Assembly: GCA_934454215.1 (NCBI GenBank)
Contig: CAKSGG010000020.1
Coordinates: 1 to 31,188 of the forward strand
Length of the DNA stretch: 31,188 nucleotides
Direction: 5' to 3'
DNA from: an uncultured Clostridia bacterium
GTDB taxonomy: Bacteria; Bacillota; Clostridia; UBA1381
In this document: one piece after another, positions 23,611-30,953 of the stretch
How positions within the stretch are numbered: the first letter of the stretch is position 1
How the letters are laid out: the number at the start of each line of letters is the position of its first letter
Translations under genes and position numbers: made by a program
Notes under the pieces: model-generated
What the model saw: only the letters and a program-made list of their open reading frames with translations
Database searches by the model: none
What the model was told of the DNA's origin: nothing

Positions 23611-24083
23611 TCTGCCACCCTTTTCCGCCGTTGTATGACAAAAACTCAAAAATTTTAATACTGGGGAGTTTTCCGTCAGTAAAATCACGGGAGCAGAGAT
23701 TTTTTTACGGACATCCGCAAAATCGTTTCTGGAAGGTAACATCGGCGGTTTTCGGTGACGAAACGCCCGAAACGATTGACGAAAAGAAAGAGTTTCTGCA
23801 CCGAAACGGAATAGCGCTGTGGGACGTTATTGCCTCGTGTGCGGTTACGGGGAGTGCGGACAGTTCGATTAAAAATGTAACGGCAAATAATATAAGCGTT
23901 ATATTAAATAACAGCAATGTTAAAAAAATATTTGTGAACGGAAAAACGGCGGAGAAATACTACAATAAATATACAAAAAACACGGTAGGTATGACGTCGG
24001 TATGTCTGCCGTCAACATCGCCGGCAAACGCTGCGTGGAGTTTGGAAAGACTGATTGAAACGTGGCGCATAATTAATTTGTAA
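23583..24083 (+). CDS. DNA-deoxyinosine glycosylase (uracil-DNA glycosylase superfamily)
   Basis: 166 residues. LILGSFPSVKSREQRFFYGH followed by PQNRFWKV is the signature of the hypoxanthine/deoxyinosine DNA glycosylase branch (UDG family 6), and CLPSTSPANAAWS is the second active-site loop. Such enzymes remove deaminated adenine (hypoxanthine) from DNA in base excision repair. The gene overlaps the glmU end by 28 nt in another frame, so expression is coupled. Together with rdgB elsewhere in the window it serves defence against deaminated purines, though the two are not linked. Confidence 0.9.
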   Translation: MAEQEKKEIICHPFPPLYDKNSKILILGSFPSVKSREQRFFYGHPQNRFWKVTSAVFGDETPETIDEKKEFLHRNGIALWDVIASCAVTGSADSSIKNVTANNISVILNNSNVKKIFVNGKTAEKYYNKYTKNTVGMTSVCLPSTSPANAAWSLERLIETWRIINL

Positions 24084-24100
24084 AAAAATAAAAAAAAGTC

Positions 24101-24129
24101 TTGACATAATGCGGTATTAATGGTATAAT
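24101..24129 (+). promoter_or_regulatory. Sigma-A promoter of rpmG-secE-nusG-rplK-rplA
   Basis: Perfect consensus TTGACA, 17-nt spacer, TATAAT, 18 nt after the glycosylase stop codon. Transcription should start near 24136. Confidence 0.93.
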
Positions 24130-24138
24130 ACCTATAGT

Positions 24139-24160
24139 AAGAGTTAAGACTCTTTTTTTA
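24139..24160 (+). promoter_or_regulatory. Terminator-like hairpin at the very 5' end of the rpmG leader
   Basis: Stem AAGAGT/ACTCTT with loop TAAG followed by a run of T, beginning within a few nucleotides of the predicted transcription start. It has the form of an intrinsic terminator but a weak 6-bp stem; possible attenuator. Confidence 0.5.
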
Positions 24161-24214
24161 TGTGTGATTTTTCGCATTAAAGCCGATTAACGATGAATAA
24201 CGGAGGTGTACAGA

Positions 24215-24364
24215 ATGAGAGTAAAGATTACTTTGGCATGCACAGAATGTAAACAGAGAAATTACAATACTATGAAGAATAAGAAAAATGACCCTGACAG
24301 ACTTGAAATGAATAAGTATTGTAAGTTCTGCAGAAAGCACACTCTTCATAAGGAAACAAAATAG
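24215..24364 (+). CDS. rpmG: 50S ribosomal protein L33, zinc-binding (C+) form
   Basis: 49 residues: MRVKITLACTECKQRNY at the start and NKYCKFCRKHTLHKETK at the end are the L33 signature. Two CxxC pairs (C9/C12 and C36/C39) make a zinc ribbon, so it is the C+ form. GGAGGTG precedes the ATG. It stands directly upstream of secE, the common Firmicute arrangement. Confidence 0.97.
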   Translation: MRVKITLACTECKQRNYNTMKNKKNDPDRLEMNKYCKFCRKHTLHKETK

Positions 24365-24382
24365 TTTTAAGGAGTAGAGAAA

Positions 24383-24604
24383 ATGGCAGATGCAAATGTA
24401 ACAAAAAAGACGGGCGGAAACAAAATAGCAAAGTATTTCAAGGAATGCAAGGCAGAGCTTAAAAAGGTTACATGGCCGAATAAAGAACAGCTTATACACA
24501 ACACCGGCGTTATACTTGTGTTCATCGCTATTATAACGGTAATTCTGTCTCTGTTGGATACAGGCTTCGCAAAGCTGTTTCAACTGTTTACCGACCTGCT
24601 GTAA
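24383..24604 (+). CDS. secE: Preprotein translocase subunit SecE
   Basis: 73 residues, the short single-span form. FKECKAELKKVTWPNKEQL (amphipathic helix and the conserved KKVTWP) is followed by one membrane segment (about 42-62). SecE clamps SecY in the translocon. AAGGAG lies upstream; nusG follows 21 nt later. Confidence 0.97.
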   Translation: MADANVTKKTGGNKIAKYFKECKAELKKVTWPNKEQLIHNTGVILVFIAIITVILSLLDTGFAKLFQLFTDLL

Positions 24605-24625
24605 AGCAAGGAAAGGAGAATGGTT

Positions 24626-25150
24626 ATGGCCGAGGAAGCAAAATGGTATGTTGTTCACACATATTCGGGTTATGAAAACAAGGTTAAAGCCAATATCGAA
24701 AAGTCAGTTGAAAATCGGGGAATTTCCGACCTTATTACGGACGTAAAAGTTCCGACAGAGGATGTTGTTGAGAAAAAAGGCGACGTTGATAAGGTTGTAA
24801 AAAGAAAAGTATACCCCGGTTATGTAATCATCAAAATGATTATGAATGATGAAAGCTGGTTTGTCGTTCGTAATACAAGAGGTGTTACGGGTTTCGTGGG
24901 ACCGGGTTCAAAGCCTGTTCCTCTTTCAAATGAAGAGGTTGAAAGAATGGGCGTGGAAACAATACGCATGGGCGATATAAATTTCGCTGTGGGCGATTTG
25001 GTTTCTATCAAATCAGGACCTATGGAAGGCTTTTCGGGCAAAATTTCAAATATTGATGAGGTAACAAGAAAGGTTAGTGTTTCGGTATCAATGTTCGGGC
25101 GCGAAACGCCTGTTGAAATAGACTATACACAGGTTGAGCCTGTTAATTAA
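24626..25150 (+). CDS. nusG: Transcription termination/antitermination factor NusG
   Basis: 174 residues from the ATG at 24626, 7 nt after AAGGAG; the ATG at 24620 is too close to that site. WYVVHTYSGYENKVKANIE, KVYPGYVIIKM and VRNTRGVTGFVGPG form the NGN domain, and FAVGDLVSIKSGPMEGFSG is the KOW motif. NusG binds RNA polymerase and couples elongation to translation or termination. Confidence 0.98.
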   Translation: MAEEAKWYVVHTYSGYENKVKANIEKSVENRGISDLITDVKVPTEDVVEKKGDVDKVVKRKVYPGYVIIKMIMNDESWFVVRNTRGVTGFVGPGSKPVPLSNEEVERMGVETIRMGDINFAVGDLVSIKSGPMEGFSGKISNIDEVTRKVSVSVSMFGRETPVEIDYTQVEPVN

Positions 25151-25197
25151 TTGTTAATAGCCGTATAGCGGTTGTTATAAATATCCCTCTGGTAACA

Positions 25198-25245
25198 GTG
25201 GGAGGATTGTGAGGCGTAAGCCAAAAGAAGTCCGATTTTTACCAC
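25198..25245 (+). ncRNA. L1-binding leader element mimicking the 23S rRNA L1 site, upstream of rplK
   Basis: The sequence opens GTGGGAGGATTGTGA and closes GTCCGATTTTTACCAC, around a small GGC-GTAA-GCC hairpin. The L1 stalk of 23S rRNA has the matching pair GUGGGAGGCUUUGA ... GACCUUGAAAUACCAC (as I recall the E. coli sequence). The ends GTGG and CCAC pair. Mimicry of the rRNA site by the L11-L1 mRNA is the known route of L1 autoregulation. Confidence 0.75.
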
Positions 25246-25286
25246 ATTTGACGGAAACGTCATGAATTTTCAAGGAGGTGGCCATT

Positions 25287-25712
25287 ATGGCACAGAAAGT
25301 TGCAGGTTATATTAAATTACAGATTCCTGCCGGCAAAGCAACTCCGGCTCCCCCGGTTGGTCCGGCTTTGGGCCAGCACGGTGTAAACATTATGCAGTTT
25401 ACAAAGGAATTTAACGAAAAGACAGCGAAGGACGCAGGATTGATTATTCCCGTAGTTATCACAGTATATGCAGACCGTTCCTTCTCATTCATAACAAAAA
25501 CGCCGCCGGCGGCTGTTCTTATCAAGAAGGCTTGTAAGATTCAGAGCGGTTCGGGCGTTCCTAACAAAACAAAGGTTGCTACAATTTCAAAAGCAGACCT
25601 TCAGGCTATTGCAGAGCAGAAGATGCCTGACTTGAATGCTGCTTCGGTTGAAGCTGCAATGAGCATGATTGCCGGCACTTGCCGCAGCATGGGCGTTTTA
25701 ATTGGTGACTAA
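25287..25712 (+). CDS. rplK: 50S ribosomal protein L11
   Basis: 141 residues from the ATG at 25287, 8 nt after AAGGAGG; a GTG at 25278 overlaps that site and is not the start. IKLQIPAGKATPAPPVGPAL and GQHGVNIMQFTKEFN are diagnostic. L11 forms the GTPase-associated stalk base with 23S rRNA. Preceded and followed by L1-site-like RNA elements. Confidence 0.98.
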   Translation: MAQKVAGYIKLQIPAGKATPAPPVGPALGQHGVNIMQFTKEFNEKTAKDAGLIIPVVITVYADRSFSFITKTPPAAVLIKKACKIQSGSGVPNKTKVATISKADLQAIAEQKMPDLNAASVEAAMSMIAGTCRSMGVLIGD

Positions 25713-25724
25713 TAGTTAAAGAAT

Positions 25725-25753
25725 GGTGGGAGAGTAAAGCTCGTTTGACCACG
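25725..25753 (+). ncRNA. Second, compact L1-binding element between rplK and rplA
   Basis: GGTGGGAGAGTAAAGCTCGT then TTGACCACG folds as an outer helix GTGG/CCAC and inner helix GAG/CTC separated by an asymmetric internal loop, the two-helix form expected for an L1 site. It ends just before the AAGGAGG of rplA, so L1 binding could block initiation. Confidence 0.7.
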
Positions 25754-25767
25754 TAAGGAGGAAAATT

Positions 25768-26460
25768 ATGTTTAGAGGTAAGAAATACCAGGATAGCGCA
25801 AAGCTTGTTGATAAATCAAAGCTTTATGATACTGCTGAAGCTATGGAGCTTATAACAAAGACAGCTAAAGCAAAATTTGACGAAACAGTTGAGGCTCATA
25901 TCAGATTGGGCGTTGACTCAAGACACGCTGACCAGCAAGTCAGAGGTGCAATAGTTTTACCGCACGGTACAGGTAAGACCTCAAAGGTTCTTGTATTTGC
26001 AAAAGGACCTAAGGCTGATGAAGCACAGGCAGCAGGCGCTGACTATGTAGGTGAAATGGATTTGGTTACAAAAATCCAGAGCGAAAACTGGTTTGATTTT
26101 GACGTAGTTGTTGCAACGCCGGATATGATGGGTGTTGTAGGTCGTTTGGGTAAGGTTCTTGGTCCTAAGGGACTTATGCCTTCACCGAAAGCAGGTACTG
26201 TAACTATGGACGTTACAAAGGCTGTAAACGAAATTAAAGCAGGTAAGGTTGAGTACAGACTTGACAAGACAAATATAATTCACTGCCCGATTGGTAAGGC
26301 TTCATTCGGAGCTGAAAAGCTTCAGGAGAATTTTAACGCTCTTATGGGCGCTATTATCAAGGCTAAGCCGGCGGCAGCAAAGGGTCAGTATTTGAAGAGC
26401 GTTGTTGTTACATCAACAATGGGACCCGGCATCAAGGTTAATCAGGCAAAAATCGGCTGA
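25768..26460 (+). CDS. rplA: 50S ribosomal protein L1
   Basis: 230 residues. FRGKKYQDSAKLVDKSKLYD at the start, VEAHIRLGVDSRHADQQVRG and LGKVLGPKGLMPSPKAGTVT are diagnostic. L1 forms the mobile stalk that helps release deacylated tRNA, and represses its own operon by binding mRNA; two candidate binding sites lie upstream. The operon ends here at a strong terminator; rplJ and rplL do not follow. Confidence 0.98.
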   Translation: MFRGKKYQDSAKLVDKSKLYDTAEAMELITKTAKAKFDETVEAHIRLGVDSRHADQQVRGAIVLPHGTGKTSKVLVFAKGPKADEAQAAGADYVGEMDLVTKIQSENWFDFDVVVATPDMMGVVGRLGKVLGPKGLMPSPKAGTVTMDVTKAVNEIKAGKVEYRLDKTNIIHCPIGKASFGAEKLQENFNALMGAIIKAKPAAAKGQYLKSVVVTSTMGPGIKVNQAKIG

Positions 26461-26478
26461 TAGATTAATATGAGTTTG

Positions 26479-26506
26479 AGGGACAGGCTTAAGCCTGTCC
26501 TTTTTA
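26479..26506 (+). terminator. Intrinsic terminator after rplA
   Basis: Self-complementary GGACAGGCTT/AAGCCTGTCC stem followed by TTTTTATA. Confidence 0.93.
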
Positions 26507-26573
26507 TATATACAGAGTAATTGCGGATATGTATTTTTATGCAAAAAGCTGTGTAAATTTTAATTAAAATCTA

Positions 26574-26602
26574 TTGCAAACAGAATACTAATATGTTATA
26601 AT
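26574..26602 (+). promoter_or_regulatory. Predicted promoter of the potD-PII-potABC operon
   Basis: TTGCAA, 17-nt spacer, TATAAT; leader of about 35 nt to the potD start. Confidence 0.75.
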
Positions 26603-26643
26603 AATATTTAGCGTGTCAATTTTATTTGAAAGGGATGATTTCA

Positions 26644-27714
26644 ATGAAAAAATTTTCAAAAATAAACAAAATAACGGCAGTTTCTTTGGCGGCGGTTTTG
26701 TCAATCGGTATGATGACGGGCTGCGGAGAACAGAAAACGGCTGAAAATACACTGCATATATATAACTGGGCAGAGTATATTCCGCAGGAGCTGTATGATA
26801 AATTTGAAGAAGAAACAGGAATTAAAGTAGTTGAAACAACGTTTTCTTCCAACGAAGAAATGCTTGCGAAACTTACTGCCGGCGGAACGGGACAGTATGA
26901 TTTGATTACGGCGAGTAATTACGTTATCCCCGCAATGATTGAGCAGGGCTTGATTAAGGAAATAAACATAAACAATATCCCGAATTTTGATAATCTGTAT
27001 TCCATGTACAAGGGCATGGACTTTGATAAGGAAAATAAATGGAGCGTGCCTTATATGGCAACGCTGACGGTGACAGCGGTCAATAAAAAGAAATGTGAAG
27101 AATTAGGCGTTGACATAAAGAGCCTTAACGATTTGACCGATGAACGGCTTGCGCAGAATCTTGTTGCGGTTGACGATTGCCGTGAGCTTGTGGGCGTGGC
27201 TTTAAAGGCGGAGGGTAAAAACCCCGACGAAAAGGATGAATCGGTAATCAAGAGCGTTGAACCGTGGCTCGGAAAACTGAGCAAAAATATAAAAATCTAT
27301 GACAGCGATACCGCTTTCTCATCGCTTGCGGTGAATGATGTTGCGGCAGGAATTGTCTATAACATGGACGCAGCATTGGCGATTGACGAGAACCCCGACA
27401 TAGAGGTGATTTATACGGAAGAACCGTGTTCACTGTCGGTTGATAATTTTGTACTTACTTCAACATCGCAGAATCAGGACGCAGCGGAGAAATTTATAAA
27501 CTTCATACACGACCCCGAAAATTATAAAATTTGTCTTGAGGCATATCCGGCTGTGGCAATGAATGAAAAGGGCTTTGATTTAATGGACGACGAATATAAG
27601 AGTAATCAGGGTGCAAACCCCGATAAGGCAGAGCTTGAAAGAGCACATCTGATAGACGATGTGGGTGATGCGGCTTCGTATTATGACGCTGCATATTCGA
27701 CAATGAAACAGTAA
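26644..27714 (+). CDS. potD: Spermidine/putrescine ABC transporter substrate-binding lipoprotein
   Basis: 356 residues from the ATG at 26644 (AAAGGG upstream). A lipoprotein signal with lipobox MTGC (Cys27) places it on the outer face of the membrane. LHIYNWAEYIPQELYDKFEE and the YDLITASNYVIPAMI, WSVPYMATLTVTAVN and CSLSVDNFVLTS segments are typical of PotD/PotF polyamine-binding proteins. It leads the operon, followed by a PII-like gene and then the ATPase and two permeases. Whether spermidine or putrescine is preferred cannot be read directly. Confidence 0.94.
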   Translation: MKKFSKINKITAVSLAAVLSIGMMTGCGEQKTAENTLHIYNWAEYIPQELYDKFEEETGIKVVETTFSSNEEMLAKLTAGGTGQYDLITASNYVIPAMIEQGLIKEININNIPNFDNLYSMYKGMDFDKENKWSVPYMATLTVTAVNKKKCEELGVDIKSLNDLTDERLAQNLVAVDDCRELVGVALKAEGKNPDEKDESVIKSVEPWLGKLSKNIKIYDSDTAFSSLAVNDVAAGIVYNMDAALAIDENPDIEVIYTEEPCSLSVDNFVLTSTSQNQDAAEKFINFIHDPENYKICLEAYPAVAMNEKGFDLMDDEYKSNQGANPDKAELERAHLIDDVGDAASYYDAAYSTMKQ

Positions 27715-27738
27715 CACATATCGGAAAGGAGTATTTGT

Positions 27739-28077
27739 ATGAAGAAAATAGAAATTATTACACGTCCCGATAAGCTGGACATAATCAAGCGCGTATTGGC
27801 TAAGAACGAGTATTCGGGTATGACGGTAACGGCGGCTATGGGCTGCGGCAGACAGAGAGCCTCATCACAGGACTTTGAAAAGCTGAATGAGGAATTAAAT
27901 CTTGTTCCGAAAATCTACGTTATGACAGTTGTATGGGACGAGGATTTGGAAGAGATTATTTGCGAATTGCAGGAAAATCTGACTACGGGCAGCGTCGGAG
28001 ACGGTAAGATGTTTATATCCAATATTGAGGACGTTGTCAGAATAAGAAACGGTGAAAGAGGAGAAAAGATACTCTGA
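27739..28077 (+). CDS. PII-like signalling protein in the polyamine transporter operon (PotN-like)
   Basis: 112 residues with the PII fold: MKKIEIITRPDKLDIIKRVL, GMTVTAAMGCGRQR (Q39), VPKIYVMTVV (K58), TGSVGDGKMFISNIEDVVRI (K90, R101) and RNGERGEKIL. These nucleotide-binding positions match GlnB/GlnK. The T-loop (about 37-57) differs: it lacks the RGxEY segment with the uridylylated Tyr51, reading SSQDFEKLNEELNL instead, so classical uridylylation is unlikely. PII-like proteins of pot operons in Firmicutes have been described as PotN, sensing ATP/ADP; this gene fits in sequence and place. It likely regulates the PotABCD transporter by energy state (inference). AAAGGAG precedes the ATG. Confidence 0.88.
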   Translation: MKKIEIITRPDKLDIIKRVLAKNEYSGMTVTAAMGCGRQRASSQDFEKLNEELNLVPKIYVMTVVWDEDLEEIICELQENLTTGSVGDGKMFISNIEDVVRIRNGERGEKIL

Positions 28078-28096
28078 TAAAAAGGGGGCAGGGCGA

Positions 28097-29251
28097 GTGG
28101 AAAATAATATTGTCGTAAGACTTACAGATGTAGAGAAAGACTACGGCGATACTCGTATAGTAAAAAAGATAAATCTTGATGTTGCCGAAGGTGAATTTTT
28201 AACGCTCCTCGGACCGTCGGGCTGCGGAAAAACAACAACACTCAGAATGATAGCAGGCTTTGAAACGGTGACGGGCGGCAGAATTTTACTGCACGGCGAG
28301 GACGTGGAAAACAAAAAGCCGAACGAACGTAATGTAAATACGGTGTTTCAGAACTATGCACTTTTTCCGCATATGAATATAATGGATAATATAAGCTTCG
28401 GTCTGGTTGAGAAGAAAATGCCGAAGAACGAAATAAAAAAGAGAGTAAGCGAAATGCTTAAGCTTGTACGGCTCGAAGGTATGGAGCACAGAATGCCGTC
28501 GCAGCTTTCGGGAGGACAAAAGCAGAGAGTTGCAATCGCAAGGGCGCTTGTAAATCACCCGAGCGTTTTGCTGCTTGACGAGCCTTTGGGTGCGCTTGAT
28601 TTAAAGCTCAGGAAACAAATGCAGTCTGAATTAAAGCATTTGCAGCAGCAGCTTGGAATTACATTTATATACGTTACGCATGACCAGGAAGAGGCGCTTA
28701 CGATGAGCGACCGTATTGCGGTTATGAATGACGGAATAATAGAGCAAATCGGAACGCCGAGGGAGATTTACGATACCCCGAAAACAAAGTTTGTTGCCGA
28801 TTTCATAGGCGAATCCAATATCATCGAGGGATATTCGCAGGACTGCGAGGACGGTTTGATGAGAATTATATTTGAATCGGGAAAAGCGGTTGTTCATGAC
28901 AAGGGTATAGATATAGATGAAATGCTGTACATATGTATACGCCCCGAAAATCTGCGTGTAACACGTGAAAGTGTAAAGGGATTTTCGATAAAGGGCAGAG
29001 TTAAGGAGCATATATTTACAGGCTCTTCAACGAAAATGATAATAGAGCTGCTTAACGGTCAGGAATTAAAGGCGGCAAGAAACCCTGATTCGGAGCTGTT
29101 TGACGTGGGAGAAAGAGTTAATATTTCATGGGCGCCGGAAAGGGCGGCTTTGCTGCATACGACAGAGGATAAGCTTTATGATGTAATTGAAAACAATTCG
29201 GCTGCCGAAATGTTCAAGAGCTTTATGAAAGGAGACGGCACAAATGCGTAA
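28097..29251 (+). CDS. potA: Spermidine/putrescine ABC transporter ATP-binding protein
   Basis: 384 residues from GTG at 28097, preceded by AAAGGGGG; an earlier GTG (28052) lies inside the PII gene. Walker A GPSGCGKTTT (39-48), Q-loop FQNYALFPH, signature LSGGQKQR (about 137), Walker B VLLLDEPLGALD, H-loop VTHDQEEA, and a C-terminal TOBE-type regulatory domain (about 250-384, YICIRPENL). It powers polyamine uptake through PotB and PotC. Its 3' end overlaps potB by 8 nt, so translation is coupled. Confidence 0.96.
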   Translation: MENNIVVRLTDVEKDYGDTRIVKKINLDVAEGEFLTLLGPSGCGKTTTLRMIAGFETVTGGRILLHGEDVENKKPNERNVNTVFQNYALFPHMNIMDNISFGLVEKKMPKNEIKKRVSEMLKLVRLEGMEHRMPSQLSGGQKQRVAIARALVNHPSVLLLDEPLGALDLKLRKQMQSELKHLQQQLGITFIYVTHDQEEALTMSDRIAVMNDGIIEQIGTPREIYDTPKTKFVADFIGESNIIEGYSQDCEDGLMRIIFESGKAVVHDKGIDIDEMLYICIRPENLRVTRESVKGFSIKGRVKEHIFTGSSTKMIIELLNGQELKAARNPDSELFDVGERVNISWAPERAALLHTTEDKLYDVIENNSAAEMFKSFMKGDGTNA

Positions 29252-30098
29252 GCGTTCGGGCGGCAGGGCTGCGCAGACGATTATGATTGCACCGACGATT
29301 CTTTGGCTTTTGGCGTTTTTGATTGCACCGCTTGTTATAGTGGTCGGGATAAGTTTCATGACGAAAAATGCGCACGGCGGTGTAAATATGCCGCTGACAG
29401 CGAGCGCATATAAAGAAATGCTGAAAAGCGATTATCTGAAAATCTTTGTGCGTTCAATATGGCTTGCGCTGAAATCAACGGTTATATGCCTGATTGTGGG
29501 TTATCCGCTTGCGGCGGTTATTGCAAATTCATCAAAGAAAGTAAAGCCGATTTTGGCGCTTATGATAATGCTGCCGTTCTGGATAAATTCAATGATTCGT
29601 CTTTACGGCTGGATGACGCTTTTGAGAAACGAGGGAATAATAAACAATATACTGATAAACCTTGGAATAATAAAAGCACCGCTTGAAATGCTTTATACGG
29701 ACGGGGCGGTTGTACTCGGTATGGTGTATGAGCTTTTGCCGTTTGCGGTTCTTCCGCTGTACAATTCAATCGAAAAAATAGACCCGTCGCTGCTTGAGGC
29801 GGCGTGCGACTTGGGCGCTCCGAAATTCAGAAGCTTTATCAGAGTAACTCTCCCGCTTACGATGCCAGGAATATTTGCGGCGTCTGTACAGACATTTATT
29901 CCGTCACTGGGGTTGTTCTATGTGTCCGATATGCTCGGCGGCGGAAGTAATATGTATTTGGGAAATCTTATAAAAAATCAGTTTTTGTCGGCAAGAAACT
30001 GGCCGCTCGGTGCGGCACTGTCGCTTGTGCTGATAATTATAACGCTGATTATAATGAGATTGTATACAAAAGTAGGAAAATTAGAGGATATAGCATAA
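29244..30098 (+). CDS. potB: Spermidine/putrescine ABC transporter permease PotB
   Basis: 284 residues with six membrane segments, first at about 13-37. The ATPase-contact EAA loop reads LLEAACDLGAPKFRSFIRVT then LPLTMPGI. PFWINSMIRLYGWMTLL is typical of PotB. Forms the membrane channel with PotC. Overlaps potA by 8 nt; potC follows 13 nt later. Confidence 0.95.
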   Translation: MRKRSGGRAAQTIMIAPTILWLLAFLIAPLVIVVGISFMTKNAHGGVNMPLTASAYKEMLKSDYLKIFVRSIWLALKSTVICLIVGYPLAAVIANSSKKVKPILALMIMLPFWINSMIRLYGWMTLLRNEGIINNILINLGIIKAPLEMLYTDGAVVLGMVYELLPFAVLPLYNSIEKIDPSLLEAACDLGAPKFRSFIRVTLPLTMPGIFAASVQTFIPSLGLFYVSDMLGGGSNMYLGNLIKNQFLSARNWPLGAALSLVLIIITLIIMRLYTKVGKLEDIA

Positions 30099-30111
30099 AG
30101 GAGGAACGGAA

Positions 30112-30903
30112 ATGAAAAAGCATGAATTTAAACCTCTTTCCGTTCTCTATGCCTGTCTTGTTTATTCGTTTTTGTATATACCGATTATAGTCGTTATTGT
30201 TTTTTCGTTCAACACATCGAAAAGGAATATAACGTTTGACGGATTTACATTTGATTGGTATGCGAAAATGATAAACAACGAACAGCTTATGAAAGCGTTT
30301 TACAACACGCTTATCGTTGCGGCGGCAAGTACGGCAATATCGGTAATCATAGGTACATTATGCGCAGTGGGGTTGTATAAATTTGAATTTAAGCTGAAAC
30401 AGCTTATTTCTGATTCCTTGTACATACCTATTGTCATACCCGAGCTTGTCATGGGTATAGGCTTGCTGATGTTTTTTTCGGCACTGAATCTGCCGATGAA
30501 CATATACACGCTGATTATATCGCACGTAACGTTTTCAATGCCGTTTGTTGTAATAACGGTCAGAGCAAGGATTGCGGGCTTTGACAAATCAATAGAAGAG
30601 GCGGCGAGAGATTTGGGCGCTAACGAATTCAGAACATTTATGAGAGTAACGCTGCCGATGATTGCCCCGGGAGTTATTTCGGGAGGTATGCTGGCGCTTA
30701 CAATGTCGCTTGACGACGTTGTTGTAAGCTATTTTACGGCAGGCCCCGACAGTCAGACATTACCGCTGAAGATTCTCGGTATGGTCAAAAAGGGCGTTTC
30801 ACCCGATGTGAACGCTTTGTCGGCGCTTATGATACTCGGAACGGTGCTTGTTATGGTGCTGTCACAGGTTATACAAAGCAGAATGGATAAAAAAAATCAA
30901 TAA
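30112..30903 (+). CDS. potC: Spermidine/putrescine ABC transporter permease PotC
   Basis: 263 residues with six membrane segments. The start SVLYACLVYSFLYIPIIVVI, VFSFNTSKRNITFDGFTFDW and the EAA loop EEAARDLGANEFRTFMRVTL are typical of PotC. LTMSLDDVVVSYFTAGP is a further signature. Completes the transporter; preceded by AAAGGAGGAACGG. No clear terminator is visible before the following promoter. Confidence 0.95.
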   Translation: MKKHEFKPLSVLYACLVYSFLYIPIIVVIVFSFNTSKRNITFDGFTFDWYAKMINNEQLMKAFYNTLIVAAASTAISVIIGTLCAVGLYKFEFKLKQLISDSLYIPIVIPELVMGIGLLMFFSALNLPMNIYTLIISHVTFSMPFVVITVRARIAGFDKSIEEAARDLGANEFRTFMRVTLPMIAPGVISGGMLALTMSLDDVVVSYFTAGPDSQTLPLKILGMVKKGVSPDVNALSALMILGTVLVMVLSQVIQSRMDKKNQ

Positions 30904-30918
30904 ATTTCAAAAAAATAC

Positions 30919-30947
30919 TTGACAAATCAAGTAAAAAGTGCAATAAT
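30919..30947 (+). promoter_or_regulatory. Promoter of the T-box-controlled transcript
   Basis: TTGACA, 17-nt spacer, AATAAT, 16 nt after the potC stop. Confidence 0.8.
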
Positions 30948-30953
30948 GGTTTT

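Noticed and set aside
13281..26460. Novelty in the ribosomal and translation operons as a whole
   Set aside because: Gene content and order are mostly standard for Firmicutes; only the leaders, the infB repeat and missing ylx genes merit comment.
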